Assembly: GCF_900091415.1 (NCBI RefSeq)
Contig: NZ_FMHU01000002.1
Span: forward strand, 186,001-250,000
DNA length: 64,000 bases
Direction of reading: 5' to 3'
Origin: Micromonospora inyonensis
GTDB lineage: Bacteria > Actinomycetota > Actinomycetes > Mycobacteriales > Micromonosporaceae
This document shows, piece after piece, positions 36,237 to 44,726 of this stretch. Positions within the stretch are counted from its first letter, which is position 1. Each line of letters begins with the position of its first letter. Position numbers and translations under genes: made by a program. Below the pieces are notes generated by a model that saw nothing but the letters and a program-made list of their open reading frames with translations, did no database searches and was not told where the DNA came from.

Positions 36237-36345
36237 ACAGCACGGTCGGCGGCCCTGCAGTCACCACAGCACGGTCGGCGGCCCTGCAGTCACCACAGCA
36301 CGGTCGGCCGTGCAAAGTCACCACAGCACGGTCGGCGGCCGCGCG
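36231..36345. repeat. Tandem repeat, 28-29 bp x 4
   Basis: Units start at 36231, 36260, 36289 and 36317, each beginning GTCACCACAGCACGGTCGGC. Units 1 and 2 are identical; 3 and 4 have diverged ends. There are no unique spacers. The array ends two bases before the stop of the minus-strand PhyH gene. Confidence 0.85.
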
Positions 36346-36346
36346 G

Positions 36347-37249
36347 TCAGCGGAGCCAGGGGACGCTGCGGTCGAGCAGACCGCGCTCCTTCAGCTCCTT
36401 GCGCAGCGGGATCTCGTCGTCGATGTACCCGTTCCAGTTGATGCCCCAGTAGTTCGCGGTGTGGGTGCCCTCACCGCAGAGCTGGCGCTGCACCGGCGTG
36501 CGGTTGGCCCACCACTCGCCGTCGGAGTCGATGTGCAGCTCGTCCAGCGGGCGGATCCACCGGTAGGTGTAGCCGACGAAGAGCATCTTGCGGGTGATGT
36601 TCGACAGGTTCGTCGACCGGGAGTGCCACTGGCGGCGGTCGAAGATGAAGGCGTCGCCCGGGTTCGCGGTGATCTCCACCGTGCCCTCCGGGTCCGGGTT
36701 GTGCACGGTCAGGTCGTCCGGCCGGGGCAGCGAGTTCCACAGGTGGCTGCCGGGGATGACCTTGGTCGCGCCCCGCCCGGTCTCCGACAGGTCGGAGAGG
36801 ACGTAGGCGACCTTGAGCGAGAACATCGGCCGGGGCAGGTTCGGGTCCATCGTCTCCGGGTCGGAGTTCTGCCGGTACCCGTCCTGGTGCCAACCCCAGT
36901 ACGGCTTCTCCGGCTCCAGCGCCGGCGGGGTCACGTCCAGGTGGTTGTGGTGGGTGTAGATGTTCCATCCCGCCAGCCCCCACATGTACGGGAAGGCGAT
37001 CGGGTGGGTGAGCAGGTCGCCGAAGAGCTCGTCCCGCTCCAGGAAGCCCAGCAGGTGCAGCGTCCCGTCCTTGGTGGTGGTGCCCTTGGCCTTCTCCTCG
37101 GCGTAGACGCGGTCCACGGCGGCCTCCAGGGCGGCCCGGTGGTCCTCCGTCAGGACGTTGCGCAGCAGGAGGAAGCCCTGCTCGTGGAACTCCTTGCGGT
37201 CGACCTCGCTGATTGGCTCGTATCCGGTCCGGCCACCGTAGTCGAACAT
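36347..37249 (-). CDS. Phytanoyl-CoA dioxygenase (PhyH) family Fe(II)/2-oxoglutarate oxygenase
   Basis: This 300-aa enzyme should hydroxylate an unknown substrate using 2-oxoglutarate and oxygen. The iron triad is visible as H121 and D123 in WGWHQDG and the distal His209 in DRRQWHSRS; an Arg about 10 residues later (NITRK) would bind 2-oxoglutarate. The N-terminal block VDRKEFHEQGFLLLRNVLTE is typical of PhyH. ATG at 37249 is chosen because GGGGAGGGG lies 6-14 bp upstream; the frame is open to 37345. It stands alone, with no biosynthetic genes beside it, so the substrate cannot be guessed. Confidence 0.87.
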   Translation of the reverse strand: MFDYGGRTGYEPISEVDRKEFHEQGFLLLRNVLTEDHRAALEAAVDRVYAEEKAKGTTTKDGTLHLLGFLERDELFGDLLTHPIAFPYMWGLAGWNIYTHHNHLDVTPPALEPEKPYWGWHQDGYRQNSDPETMDPNLPRPMFSLKVAYVLSDLSETGRGATKVIPGSHLWNSLPRPDDLTVHNPDPEGTVEITANPGDAFIFDRRQWHSRSTNLSNITRKMLFVGYTYRWIRPLDELHIDSDGEWWANRTPVQRQLCGEGTHTANYWGINWNGYIDDEIPLRKELKERGLLDRSVPWLR

Positions 37250-37426
37250 CGCCGTCACCCCTCCCCATGGGGAATCCGCCATTTCTGGCACAGATCGCCG
37301 ATGGTAACGCGCCGTCTCCATGGTCGGCGTCCGACACCCGACCACCGGGAGCTGGCCTGACGGTGGACGTCCCCACCTGCCGGTGGTGCGGGTGGACCCG
37401 CGCGTCGTGACGGAGAGAGACGCAGG

Positions 37427-38284
37427 TCACGCCTCGGCGAACACCTCGGCGACCACCCGGGCGTCGTGCGCCTTCCGGTCGGACACCCGGGACCAGGTGC
37501 CCTTGTCTGCCGTCCACTCCAGGTCGGCGAAACGGACCCGCTTGACCCCGTGGTCGTGGGCGTGCGACACCAGCCAGTGGGCGTACCGCCAGCCGTCGCG
37601 GGGGTCGGCGGCGGGCACGGACAGCCCGGTCAGCCCGGCCAGGCTGGTCGCCCCCGGCAGCCCCCAGTCCAGGGTGAGACTCTGGGTGAGCGCGGCCGCG
37701 GCGGCGTCGCCCCGTATCACCGGCGTGCGCCCCACGGTGCAGGCGACCGCGGCGGTGGCGTCGCCGAGCAGCGCCCGGGTGAGGACCTCCGACTCGTCGG
37801 CCCACTTCTGGTACGCCTCAGGGAACGCCGACCGCTGGACCGCCTGGGCGGCGTCGGTGACCCGCATCTCCTGCCAGCCGCGGACCTTCTTGAGCCCGGC
37901 GTAGAACTTGTTGGCGGCGTAGCGCGGGTCGCGGATCTGCTCCGGCGTGCCCCAGCCCTGGCTGGGGCGTTGCTGGAACAGCCCGATCGAGTCCCGGTCG
38001 CCGCCGGCCAGGTTCTCCAGCCCGGACTCCTGGAAGGCGGTGGCGAGCGCGACCACGACGGCCCGCTCGGGCATGTTCCGCTGGATGCCGATCGCCGCGA
38101 TGGTCGCCGCGTGCGCCATCTGCTCGGCGTTGAGCCGGACCTGCCCGTCGGCCCGGACCGTGCAGCTGCGCCCTGCGATCGGCAACCGTAGGTTGTCGCC
38201 CACGTCCCGGACGACGAGGTAGACCCCGATGCTGGCGATGACGGCGAGGACGAGGCTGGTCGCCACGATTGCCCGAGTTCGCAC
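37427..38284 (-). CDS. Secreted or anchored lysozyme-like hypothetical protein
   Basis: This 285-aa protein has an N-terminal membrane segment (AIVATSLVLAVIASIGVYLVV). The outer domain resembles the transglycosylase/lysozyme fold: VVALATAFQESGLENLAGGDRDSIGLFQQRPSQGWG has a catalytic-type Glu and the GLFQQR block seen in related cell-wall proteins. The C-terminal part (WRYAHWLVSHAHDHGVKRVRFADLEWT) is typical of a common actinobacterial hypothetical family. GTG at 38284 follows AGGGGG; a GTG two codons earlier is possible. Activity is unproven. Confidence 0.75.
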   Translation of the reverse strand: MRTRAIVATSLVLAVIASIGVYLVVRDVGDNLRLPIAGRSCTVRADGQVRLNAEQMAHAATIAAIGIQRNMPERAVVVALATAFQESGLENLAGGDRDSIGLFQQRPSQGWGTPEQIRDPRYAANKFYAGLKKVRGWQEMRVTDAAQAVQRSAFPEAYQKWADESEVLTRALLGDATAAVACTVGRTPVIRGDAAAAALTQSLTLDWGLPGATSLAGLTGLSVPAADPRDGWRYAHWLVSHAHDHGVKRVRFADLEWTADKGTWSRVSDRKAHDARVVAEVFAEA

Positions 38285-38430
38285 CCACACCCCCTGATCG
38301 ACAGTCAGCCAAGCGTACGTCCCGCTTGCCACCGGTCCGCTCCGTCGACCGGTTCTGTTGTCGGTGTCCCAGGTTCACCCCCCGTGTCCGATCGGCGGGC
38401 GTCGCCGCCCGCCCACCGGGCCCCTTCCTC

Positions 38431-39222
38431 CTACCCGGCGTCGAGGGCGGCCACCCACCGGGTCGGCCGCTTCTCCCGGAAGGCCAGCACCCCCTCCCGG
38501 CCCTCCTCGGAGAGGAAGTAGCCGGTGGATACGGCGGACAGGTGCGCAAGCTCGCGGCGCAGGTCCGTCTCGGAGGTTCGGCGCAGCAGCTCCTTCGCAC
38601 CGGCCAGCGCGCCCGGTGCGCCCCGGACCAGGGCCGCGCACCACCGGGCCACCGTCGGGTCCAGCTCGGTGGCGGGCACCGCCGTGGTGACCAGACCGAC
38701 CTCGGCGGCCCGCCGGCCGTCGAAGGTGTCCCCGGTCAGGTAGAGCTCGGCCGCGGCGCGGGAGGTCAGCCGGGGCAGGACGGTCGCCGAGATCACCGCC
38801 GGGATCACCCCGAGCCGCACCTCGGTGAAGGCGAAGGTCGCCTCCTGCACACAGACCGCCAGGTCGGCCGCGGCGATCAGGCCCAGCCCGCCGGCCCGGG
38901 CCGGCCCGGCCACCCGCGCCACCACCGGCTTCGGGCACTCCCGGACCGCCGCCAGCACGTCGCCGAGCTTCCCGGCGGGCACGCTCCCGCTCGCGTACGC
39001 CGCAGCGGTCTCCTTCAGGTCCGCGCCGGAGCAGAACACCGGACCGGTGTGGTCGAGCACCACCACCCGGACCGAGGGGTCGGCGACCGCCGTGGCGAGC
39101 CCGTCGAGCAGCTCGGTCATCAGGGGCGTGGAGAGCGCGTTGCGGTTGTGCGGACTGTCGAGGGTGAGCGTGGTCACCCCACGGGTCGTCGACACCCGGA
39201 CGAGTGCGTCGGGAGAGGTCAT
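38431..39222 (-). CDS. Enoyl-CoA hydratase/isomerase family protein
   Basis: This 263-aa crotonase-fold protein has the CoA-binding and oxyanion-hole regions: RNALSTPLMTELLDGLATAV, VFCSGADLKETAAAY and the second block PVVARVAGPARAGGLGLIAAADLAV. One catalytic Glu equivalent is FTEVRLGVIPAVIS. Reaction and substrate (beta-oxidation, amino-acid or methylglutaconyl pathway) cannot be decided from sequence. ATG at 39222 is used; a TAGTGT on the minus strand lies 8 bp upstream. It is divergent from hemW with only 20 bp between starts. Confidence 0.88.
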   Translation of the reverse strand: MTSPDALVRVSTTRGVTTLTLDSPHNRNALSTPLMTELLDGLATAVADPSVRVVVLDHTGPVFCSGADLKETAAAYASGSVPAGKLGDVLAAVRECPKPVVARVAGPARAGGLGLIAAADLAVCVQEATFAFTEVRLGVIPAVISATVLPRLTSRAAAELYLTGDTFDGRRAAEVGLVTTAVPATELDPTVARWCAALVRGAPGALAGAKELLRRTSETDLRRELAHLSAVSTGYFLSEEGREGVLAFREKRPTRWVAALDAG

Positions 39223-39242
39223 GTGAGGGCACACTAGTGGCC

Positions 39243-40466
39243 ATGCCCGGCGTCCTTCCAGAAGGCGAATCCGTACCGACCGACGGATCGCTCCCGCCGA
39301 CCGCCCGGCGCGCGGTCGGCGCGCGCGGGTTCGGCGTCTACGTCCACGTGCCCTTCTGCGCCAGTCGCTGCGGATACTGCGACTTCAACACCTACACCGC
39401 CGGCGAGCTCGGCGGCGGGGCGAGCCGGGAAACCTACGCCGACACCGTCCTGGCCGAGCTGAGGCTGGCCGCCCGGGTGCTCGGGGACACCCCGCCGCCC
39501 CGGGTGGACACCGTCTTCGTCGGCGGCGGTACGCCGACCCTGCTCCCCGCCGACGACCTGGCCCGGATCCTCGACGGCATCGACCGCGCCTGGGGGTTGG
39601 CCGCCGACGCCGAGGTCACCACCGAGGCCAACCCGGAGTCGGTGACGCCGGAGTCGCTGAAGACGCTGCGGGCGGCCGGTTACACCCGCATCTCGCTGGG
39701 CATGCAGTCGGCGGCGCCGGGGGTGCTCGCCGTCCTCGACCGGAAGCACTCCGCCGGGCGGGCCACCGCCGCCGCGGCCGAGGCCCGCGACGCCGGGTTC
39801 GACCACGTCAACCTCGACCTGATCTACGGTACGCCGGGGGAGCGGGCCGAGGACTTCGCCGCCTCGCTCGACCAGGTGGTCGCCGCCGGGGTGGACCACG
39901 TCAGCGCGTACGCCCTGATCGTGGAGGAGGGCACCCGGCTCGCCGCCCGGATGCGCCGGGGCGAGCTGGCGTACCCCTCCGACGACGTCGCGGCGGACCG
40001 CTACCTGGCTGCGGAGGCCGCCCTCGACGCGGCCGGTTTCTCCTGGTACGAGGTCTCCAACTGGGCCCGGACGCCGGACGCCCGGTGCCGCCACAACCTG
40101 CTCTACTGGACCGGCGGGGACTGGTGGGGCCTCGGTCCGGGGGCGCACAGCCACGTCGGCGGGGTGCGCTGGTGGAACGTCAAGCACCCGAGCGCGTACG
40201 CGGCGCGGCTCGCCGCAGGGGCGTCACCCGGCCACGCGCGGGAGATCCTCACCGCCGACGAGGCGCACATGGAGGACGTGATGCTCCGGCTCCGGCTCGC
40301 CTCCGGGCTGCCGCTGGCGGTGCTCGACGCCGCCGGTCGGGCCGGTGCCGAGCGGGCCCTCGCCGCCGGGCTGCTCACCGGGGCCGAGTACGCCGCCGGT
40401 CGGGCGGTACTCACCCTGCGGGGCCGGCTGCTCGCCGACGCCGTGGTCCGCGACCTGCTGCCCTGA
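39243..40466 (+). CDS. hemW: Radical SAM heme chaperone HemW
   Basis: This 407-aa protein has the radical SAM motif CASRCGYCDF (CxxxCxxC plus the HemW-type Phe instead of the extra HemN Cys) near residue 38, GGGTPTLLPADDL, and EANPESVTPESL. HemW delivers heme to respiratory enzymes; the homologous locus is annotated hemN in older genomes (Rv2388c in M. tuberculosis). ATG at 39243 has CACACT 7 bp upstream and no clear ribosome binding site. It is followed by a hairpin before the convergent DUF4870 gene. Confidence 0.93.
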   Translation: MPGVLPEGESVPTDGSLPPTARRAVGARGFGVYVHVPFCASRCGYCDFNTYTAGELGGGASRETYADTVLAELRLAARVLGDTPPPRVDTVFVGGGTPTLLPADDLARILDGIDRAWGLAADAEVTTEANPESVTPESLKTLRAAGYTRISLGMQSAAPGVLAVLDRKHSAGRATAAAAEARDAGFDHVNLDLIYGTPGERAEDFAASLDQVVAAGVDHVSAYALIVEEGTRLAARMRRGELAYPSDDVAADRYLAAEAALDAAGFSWYEVSNWARTPDARCRHNLLYWTGGDWWGLGPGAHSHVGGVRWWNVKHPSAYAARLAAGASPGHAREILTADEAHMEDVMLRLRLASGLPLAVLDAAGRAGAERALAAGLLTGAEYAAGRAVLTLRGRLLADAVVRDLLP

Positions 40467-40538
40467 GCGCGGCCACACCCGCCGGCCGTTCGTCCCGGAC
40501 TCGTCGATCCGTTTTCCGGGGCGGACGCCCTCCGGGAC

Positions 40539-40571
40539 CGGTCGGGTCCGGTCGGACCGAACCCGGCCGGG
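40539..40571. terminator. Hairpin between convergent hemW and DUF4870 genes
   Basis: CCGGTCGGGT at 40539-40548 pairs with ACCCGGCCGG at 40562-40571 (9 of 10 bp). Confidence 0.45.
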
Positions 40572-40577
40572 GTGGGC

Positions 40578-41444
40578 TCACTTCACGAAGGTCCGGGTCA
40601 TCGGGTACTGGTAGAGCAGGTCCTGGTTGGCCTTGAGGGCGGCCACGAGGCCGAACGCGATCGGCACGATCGCGAGCAGCAGTGGCACGAAGAAGAGCAG
40701 GCCGCAGGTGATGGCGGTGAGCAGCCAACCCACCAGGATCGCGACCGCCCAGGTGATCTGGAAGTTGAGCGCGGCGACGGCGTGCGCGCGTACCGCCGGG
40801 GACTGCTGACCCCGGACCAGCAGCACGATCAGCGGGCCGACCCAGCCGAAGAGGGTGGCACCCACCACCATGCCGATCGGACCGCCCACGTGGGCGAGCA
40901 CCGTCCACGTCCGGTCGTCGCCACCGATCGGACCGGGCGTCGGGTGCGGCCCACTCGCGCCCGGGGGCGGGTAGCTGCCCTGGTCGGCCGGGGGCGGGTA
41001 GCCCGCGGCGGCGAAGTGCCCGCCCGAGGTCGGGTGGTCAGCTGCCGTGGCCTGGCCGGGTGGGCCGTAGCCGGCCGTGGGCGGCTCGTACGACGGCGCG
41101 GCGAGGTGCTCGGTCGGCGGCTCGGGTGCGGACCAGTTCTCCGTCGGCGGCGGGGCCAGGTACTCCGTCGGCTCGTGGGACGACGCCGACCAGTTCTCCG
41201 TCGGCGGCTCGGGGGACGACGCGGAGAGGTTCTCGGTGGGGGGCTCATGGGACGGCGCGGACCAGCCGCCGGGCGGAGTGGAACCGCCGGGTGGGGGATA
41301 CCCGGACGCCCTGGCCGCGCCGGACAGTGGGGTGGTGGGCTCGTCGGGCGTCGACGGGGACCCGGACGGGGCGAGCGGCATGGTCGGCTCCGGCGGGTAC
41401 CGGCCGGCGTCGCCCGCACCGGGCGGGCGCGGCGGTTCAGTCAT
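40578..41444 (-). CDS. DUF4870 domain-containing membrane protein with Pro-rich repeats
   Basis: This 288-aa protein has a disordered N-terminal 175 residues rich in Pro, Ser and Glu, including several repeats of the type EPPTENWSASSPEPPTEN. The C-terminal DUF4870 domain follows: WTVLAHVGGPIGMVVGATLF, then HAVAALNFQITWAVAILVGW and a third helix, ending NQDLLYQYP. Family function is unknown. ATG at 41444 is chosen because TACCGT on the minus strand ends 7 bp upstream (leaderless). Confidence 0.88.
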   Translation of the reverse strand: MTEPPRPPGAGDAGRYPPEPTMPLAPSGSPSTPDEPTTPLSGAARASGYPPPGGSTPPGGWSAPSHEPPTENLSASSPEPPTENWSASSHEPTEYLAPPPTENWSAPEPPTEHLAAPSYEPPTAGYGPPGQATAADHPTSGGHFAAAGYPPPADQGSYPPPGASGPHPTPGPIGGDDRTWTVLAHVGGPIGMVVGATLFGWVGPLIVLLVRGQQSPAVRAHAVAALNFQITWAVAILVGWLLTAITCGLLFFVPLLLAIVPIAFGLVAALKANQDLLYQYPMTRTFVK

Positions 41445-41451
41445 GCCGGTC

Positions 41452-41457
41452 ACGGTA
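41452..41457 (-). promoter_or_regulatory. -10 element of a probable leaderless promoter (DUF4870 gene)
   Basis: TACCGT on the minus strand ends 7 bp before the ATG at 41444. Confidence 0.45.
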
Positions 41458-41581
41458 GGGGTACCGGGCAAGCCGTGACCAGTGGGACACCGTGCGGATC
41501 ACCCGGACGAACGGCCCGGAGTGCCGGGCGGGGCGGGGCGCAGGTCGACACCGATCATCGCGTCCCACGGGTGGATCGACG

Positions 41582-41613
41582 TAGACTGGCACTCGTTACA
41601 GTCGAGTGCCAGT
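41582..41613 (+). promoter_or_regulatory. CIRCE operator overlapping the hrcA promoter
   Basis: CTGGCACTC (41586-41594), a 9-bp spacer and GAGTGCCAG (41604-41612) form a perfect inverted repeat, the CIRCE site bound by HrcA. A -10-like TAGACT (41582-41587) overlaps its left end, so bound HrcA would block RNA polymerase. It lies 98 bp upstream of hrcA. Confidence 0.9.
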
Positions 41614-41710
41614 AGCGCGGTCCGTCGCGGTCGGCGACCGCCGCCGGTCGTCGCCGGTGGTGGGTACGCACCGCCTGGGCCGGGCGTCGGCAGCGTAGGA
41701 GGTGGGGAGA

Positions 41711-42733
41711 GTGGGGCTCGACGACCGCAAGCTCGCCGTGCTGCGCGCGATCGTCGAGGACTACGTCGCGACCCAGGAGCCGGTCGGCAGCAAGGCGCTG
41801 GTCGAGCGGCACCAGCTCGGCGTCTCCCCGGCCACGGTCCGCAACGACATGGCCGTGCTGGAGGAGGAGGGCTACATCCGGCAGCCGCACACCAGCGCCG
41901 GACGGGTCCCCACCGATCGCGGTTACCGCCTCTTCGTCGACCGGCTGAGCCGGGTCAAGCCCCTCAGCCCGGCCGAGCGCCGGGCGATCGAGCGCTTCCT
42001 GGTCAGCGCGGTCGACCTCGACGACGTCGTGAACCGGACGGTCCGGCTGCTCGCGCAGCTCACCCGCCAGGTGGCGGTGGTGCAGTACCCGTCCCTGGCC
42101 CGATCCTCGGTGCGCCACCTGGAACTGGTGCCGATCTCCACCACCCGGCTGATGCTGGTGATGATCGCCGACACCGGTCGGGTCGAGCAGCGCCTGGTCG
42201 AACTGCCCGCCCCGGTCCCCGCCGACGAGGTCACCGACCTGCGCCGGTTGCTCAACGAGAAGCTCGGCGGCAACCGGCTGTCGGACACCCCGCCGCTGGT
42301 GCAGGCGCTGGTGGAGGAGGTGCGCGTCGGGCTGCGCCCGGCGATGACCACGCTCTCCACCGTCCTGCTGGAGACCCTGGTGGAACGGCACGAGGAGCGG
42401 ATCGCCCTCGCCGGCACCGCCAACCTGACCCGGGGTGGCCTGCTCGACTTCCAGGGCTCGTTGCGCCCCATCCTCGAGGCGCTCGAGGAGGAGGTCATCC
42501 TGCTCAAGCTGATCGGTGAGGTGGAGCCGAGCACGACGCGGATCCGGATCGGCGACGAGAACGAGATCGACAACCTGCGGGGTACGTCGGTGGTCAGCAC
42601 GGGTTACGGTCCAGGTGCCACCATCGTGGGTGGGTTGGGCGTGCTCGGCCCGACGCGGATGGACTACCCCGGCACCATCGCCACGGTACGTGCCGTGGCA
42701 CGCTACGTGGGCGAGCTGCTGGCCCAGAACTGA
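41711..42733 (+). CDS. hrcA: Heat-inducible transcription repressor HrcA
   Basis: This 340-aa repressor binds CIRCE sites and is released when misfolded proteins occupy GroEL. The N-terminal winged helix reads [42 protein letters not shown]. The GAF-like dimerisation domain follows. GTG at 41711 has AGGAGG about 9 bp upstream, preferred over GTG 41702. A CIRCE site lies upstream, so the hrcA-dnaJ-rsmE operon is autoregulated. Synteny equals Rv2374c-Rv2372c. Confidence 0.96.
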   Translation: MGLDDRKLAVLRAIVEDYVATQEPVGSKALVERHQLGVSPATVRNDMAVLEEEGYIRQPHTSAGRVPTDRGYRLFVDRLSRVKPLSPAERRAIERFLVSAVDLDDVVNRTVRLLAQLTRQVAVVQYPSLARSSVRHLELVPISTTRLMLVMIADTGRVEQRLVELPAPVPADEVTDLRRLLNEKLGGNRLSDTPPLVQALVEEVRVGLRPAMTTLSTVLLETLVERHEERIALAGTANLTRGGLLDFQGSLRPILEALEEEVILLKLIGEVEPSTTRIRIGDENEIDNLRGTSVVSTGYGPGATIVGGLGVLGPTRMDYPGTIATVRAVARYVGELLAQN

Positions 42734-42806
42734 CCAGTCAGGGCCGACGGCCGACTCGGGCCGACGACCGGCGCAACGCGAGACGAACATGAGGACACGG
42801 AACGCA

Positions 42807-43946
42807 GTGGCCAGGGACTACTACGGCATCCTCGGCGTCAGCCGGGAAGCCTCCGACGACGAGATCAAGCGCGCCTACCGCAAGCTGGCGCGGCAGTTCC
42901 ACCCGGACGTCAATCCGGACCCGGAGGCACAGGAGAAGTTCAAGGACATCAACGCCGCGTACGAGGTCCTCTCGGACGACCGGAAGCGGCAGATCGTCGA
43001 CCTGGGTGGGGATCCGCTCGCCCCCGGTGGTGGCGGGGCCGGTCCCGGTGGGCCGGGCGGCGCGGGACCGTTCGTCGGCTTCCAGGACATCATGGACGCC
43101 TTCTTCGGTGGAGCCACCGGCTCGCGGGGTCCGCGTCCGCGTACCCGTCCGGGGGCCGACGCGATCCTGCGGCTGGAACTGGACCTGCACGAGACGGCGT
43201 TCGGCGTCGAGGCGCCCATCACCGTCGACACCGCCGTGCTCTGCACCACCTGCTCCGGCGCGGGCACGGCCGCCGGCACCCACCTGGCCACCTGCGAGGC
43301 GTGCGGTGGCCGGGGCGAGGTGCAGTCGGTGCAGCGCACCTTCCTCGGCCAGGTCGTCTCGGCCCGGCCCTGCACGGTCTGCCAGGGGTACGGCACCACC
43401 ATCCCGCACCCCTGCGCGACCTGTGCGGGTGACGGTCGGGTCCGGACCCGTCGCTCGCTGACCGTCAAGATCCCGGCGGGCGTGGAGGACGGCATGCGGA
43501 TCCGCCTCGCCCAGCAGGGTGAGGTCGGCCCGGGTGGCGGCACCGCCGGCGACCTCTACGTCGAGATCCACGAACGGCCGCACGACGTCTACTCCCGCAA
43601 GGGCGACGACCTGCACTGCCGGGTGACCGTGCCGATGACCGCGGCGGCGCTCGGCACCCGACTGACCATCAAGACGCTGGACAGCGAGGAGATCGTCGAC
43701 GTCAAGGCGGGCACCCAGCCGGGCAGCACGATGCGGTTGCGCGCCCGGGGCGTACCCCACCTGCGCGGGACCGGCCGGGGTGACCTCTACGTCCACCTCG
43801 ACGTGCGGACCCCGACCAAGCTCGACGCCGACCAGGAGCGGATGCTCCGTGATTTCGCCAAGACCCGGGGGGAGGAGGTCGCCGAGCTGAGCAAGCAGGG
43901 CGGCTTCTTCTCCCGGATGCGGGACGCGTTCAACGGGCACGGCTGA
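42807..43946 (+). CDS. dnaJ: Molecular chaperone DnaJ (DnaJ2-type)
   Basis: This 379-aa co-chaperone stimulates DnaK. The J domain holds [20 protein letters not shown] and the HPD tripeptide (FHPDVNPD). A Gly/Phe region is followed by four zinc-binding repeats ([32 protein letters not shown]) and the C-terminal substrate domain. GTG at 42807 matches the universal start ([10 protein letters not shown]); ATG at 42789 would add six residues. It is directly followed by rsmE with no gap. Confidence 0.96.
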   Translation: MARDYYGILGVSREASDDEIKRAYRKLARQFHPDVNPDPEAQEKFKDINAAYEVLSDDRKRQIVDLGGDPLAPGGGGAGPGGPGGAGPFVGFQDIMDAFFGGATGSRGPRPRTRPGADAILRLELDLHETAFGVEAPITVDTAVLCTTCSGAGTAAGTHLATCEACGGRGEVQSVQRTFLGQVVSARPCTVCQGYGTTIPHPCATCAGDGRVRTRRSLTVKIPAGVEDGMRIRLAQQGEVGPGGGTAGDLYVEIHERPHDVYSRKGDDLHCRVTVPMTAAALGTRLTIKTLDSEEIVDVKAGTQPGSTMRLRARGVPHLRGTGRGDLYVHLDVRTPTKLDADQERMLRDFAKTRGEEVAELSKQGGFFSRMRDAFNGHG

Positions 43947-44681
43947 GTGTCCGCCCCGCTGTTCCTGGTCGAGTCGCTGCCCGTCGCCGACACGCTGACC
44001 CTGGACGGCCCGGAGGGCCACCACGCGGCCACCGTGCAGCGGCTCCGGGTCGGCGAGGAACTGCTGCTGGCCGACGGTCGGGGCGGCACGGCCGTCGCCG
44101 TGGTCACCGCCGTCGGCCGGGGCACCCTCGACCTGGCGGTCACCTCCCGGGGGTACGTCGACGCGTCGGTGCCCCGGATCGTGGTGGTGCAGGGGATCGC
44201 CAAGGGCGACCGGGGTGAACTGGCCGTCCAGGCGATGACCGAGGTCGGGGTGGACGAGATCGTGCCCTGGGCGGCGTCCCGCTCGGTGGCGCAGTGGCGG
44301 GGCGAGCGGGGCGTACGGGCCCGGGAGAAGTGGGCGGCGACCGCCCGCGAGGCGGCCAAGCAGGCCCGCCGCGCCTGGCTGCCGGTGGTGGCCGGTGCTC
44401 CCGACGAGTCGACCGCGACGGTGGTGGCCCGGATCTCCGGGGCCGCCGCCGGGTTCGTGTTGCACGAGGAGGCGCAGGAGCGGCTGACCACCGTCGAGCT
44501 ACCCACAGCCGGCGAGATCGTGCTGGTGGTGGGGCCGGAGGGCGGGATCGCCCCGGCCGAGGTGGACGCCTTCCGGGCCGCCGGGGCCCGGCCGGTGCGC
44601 CTGGGGCCGGCGGTGCTGCGTACCTCGACGGCGGGAGTGGCGGCGCTCAGCGTGCTCGCCACCCGCCTCGCCCGCTGGTGA
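43947..44681 (+). CDS. rsmE: 16S rRNA (uracil(1498)-N(3))-methyltransferase
   Basis: This 244-aa SPOUT methyltransferase modifies U1498 in the decoding centre of 16S rRNA. The N-terminal PUA-like part contains GPEGHHAATVQRLRVGEELL; the trefoil-knot C-terminal part contains LVVGPEGGIAPAEVDAFRAAG and LGPAVLRTSTAGVAALSVLA, the SAM-binding knot. GTG at 43947 begins on the base following the dnaJ stop codon, indicating coupling. Confidence 0.95.
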   Translation: MSAPLFLVESLPVADTLTLDGPEGHHAATVQRLRVGEELLLADGRGGTAVAVVTAVGRGTLDLAVTSRGYVDASVPRIVVVQGIAKGDRGELAVQAMTEVGVDEIVPWAASRSVAQWRGERGVRAREKWAATAREAAKQARRAWLPVVAGAPDESTATVVARISGAAAGFVLHEEAQERLTTVELPTAGEIVLVVGPEGGIAPAEVDAFRAAGARPVRLGPAVLRTSTAGVAALSVLATRLARW

Positions 44682-44689
44682 CGCGACGC

Positions 44690-44726
44690 CCCCGCGCGCT
44701 CGGTCTCCCCTGACCCGGGCGCGGGG
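44690..44726. terminator. Hairpin between convergent rsmE and ppk2
   Basis: CCCCGCGC (44690-44697) pairs perfectly with GCGCGGGG (44719-44726). It fills the short gap between the two 3' ends. Confidence 0.55.

Noticed and set aside
36231..36345. Possible CRISPR array
   Set aside because: The 28-29-bp units are directly adjacent with no spacers and no cas genes are present.
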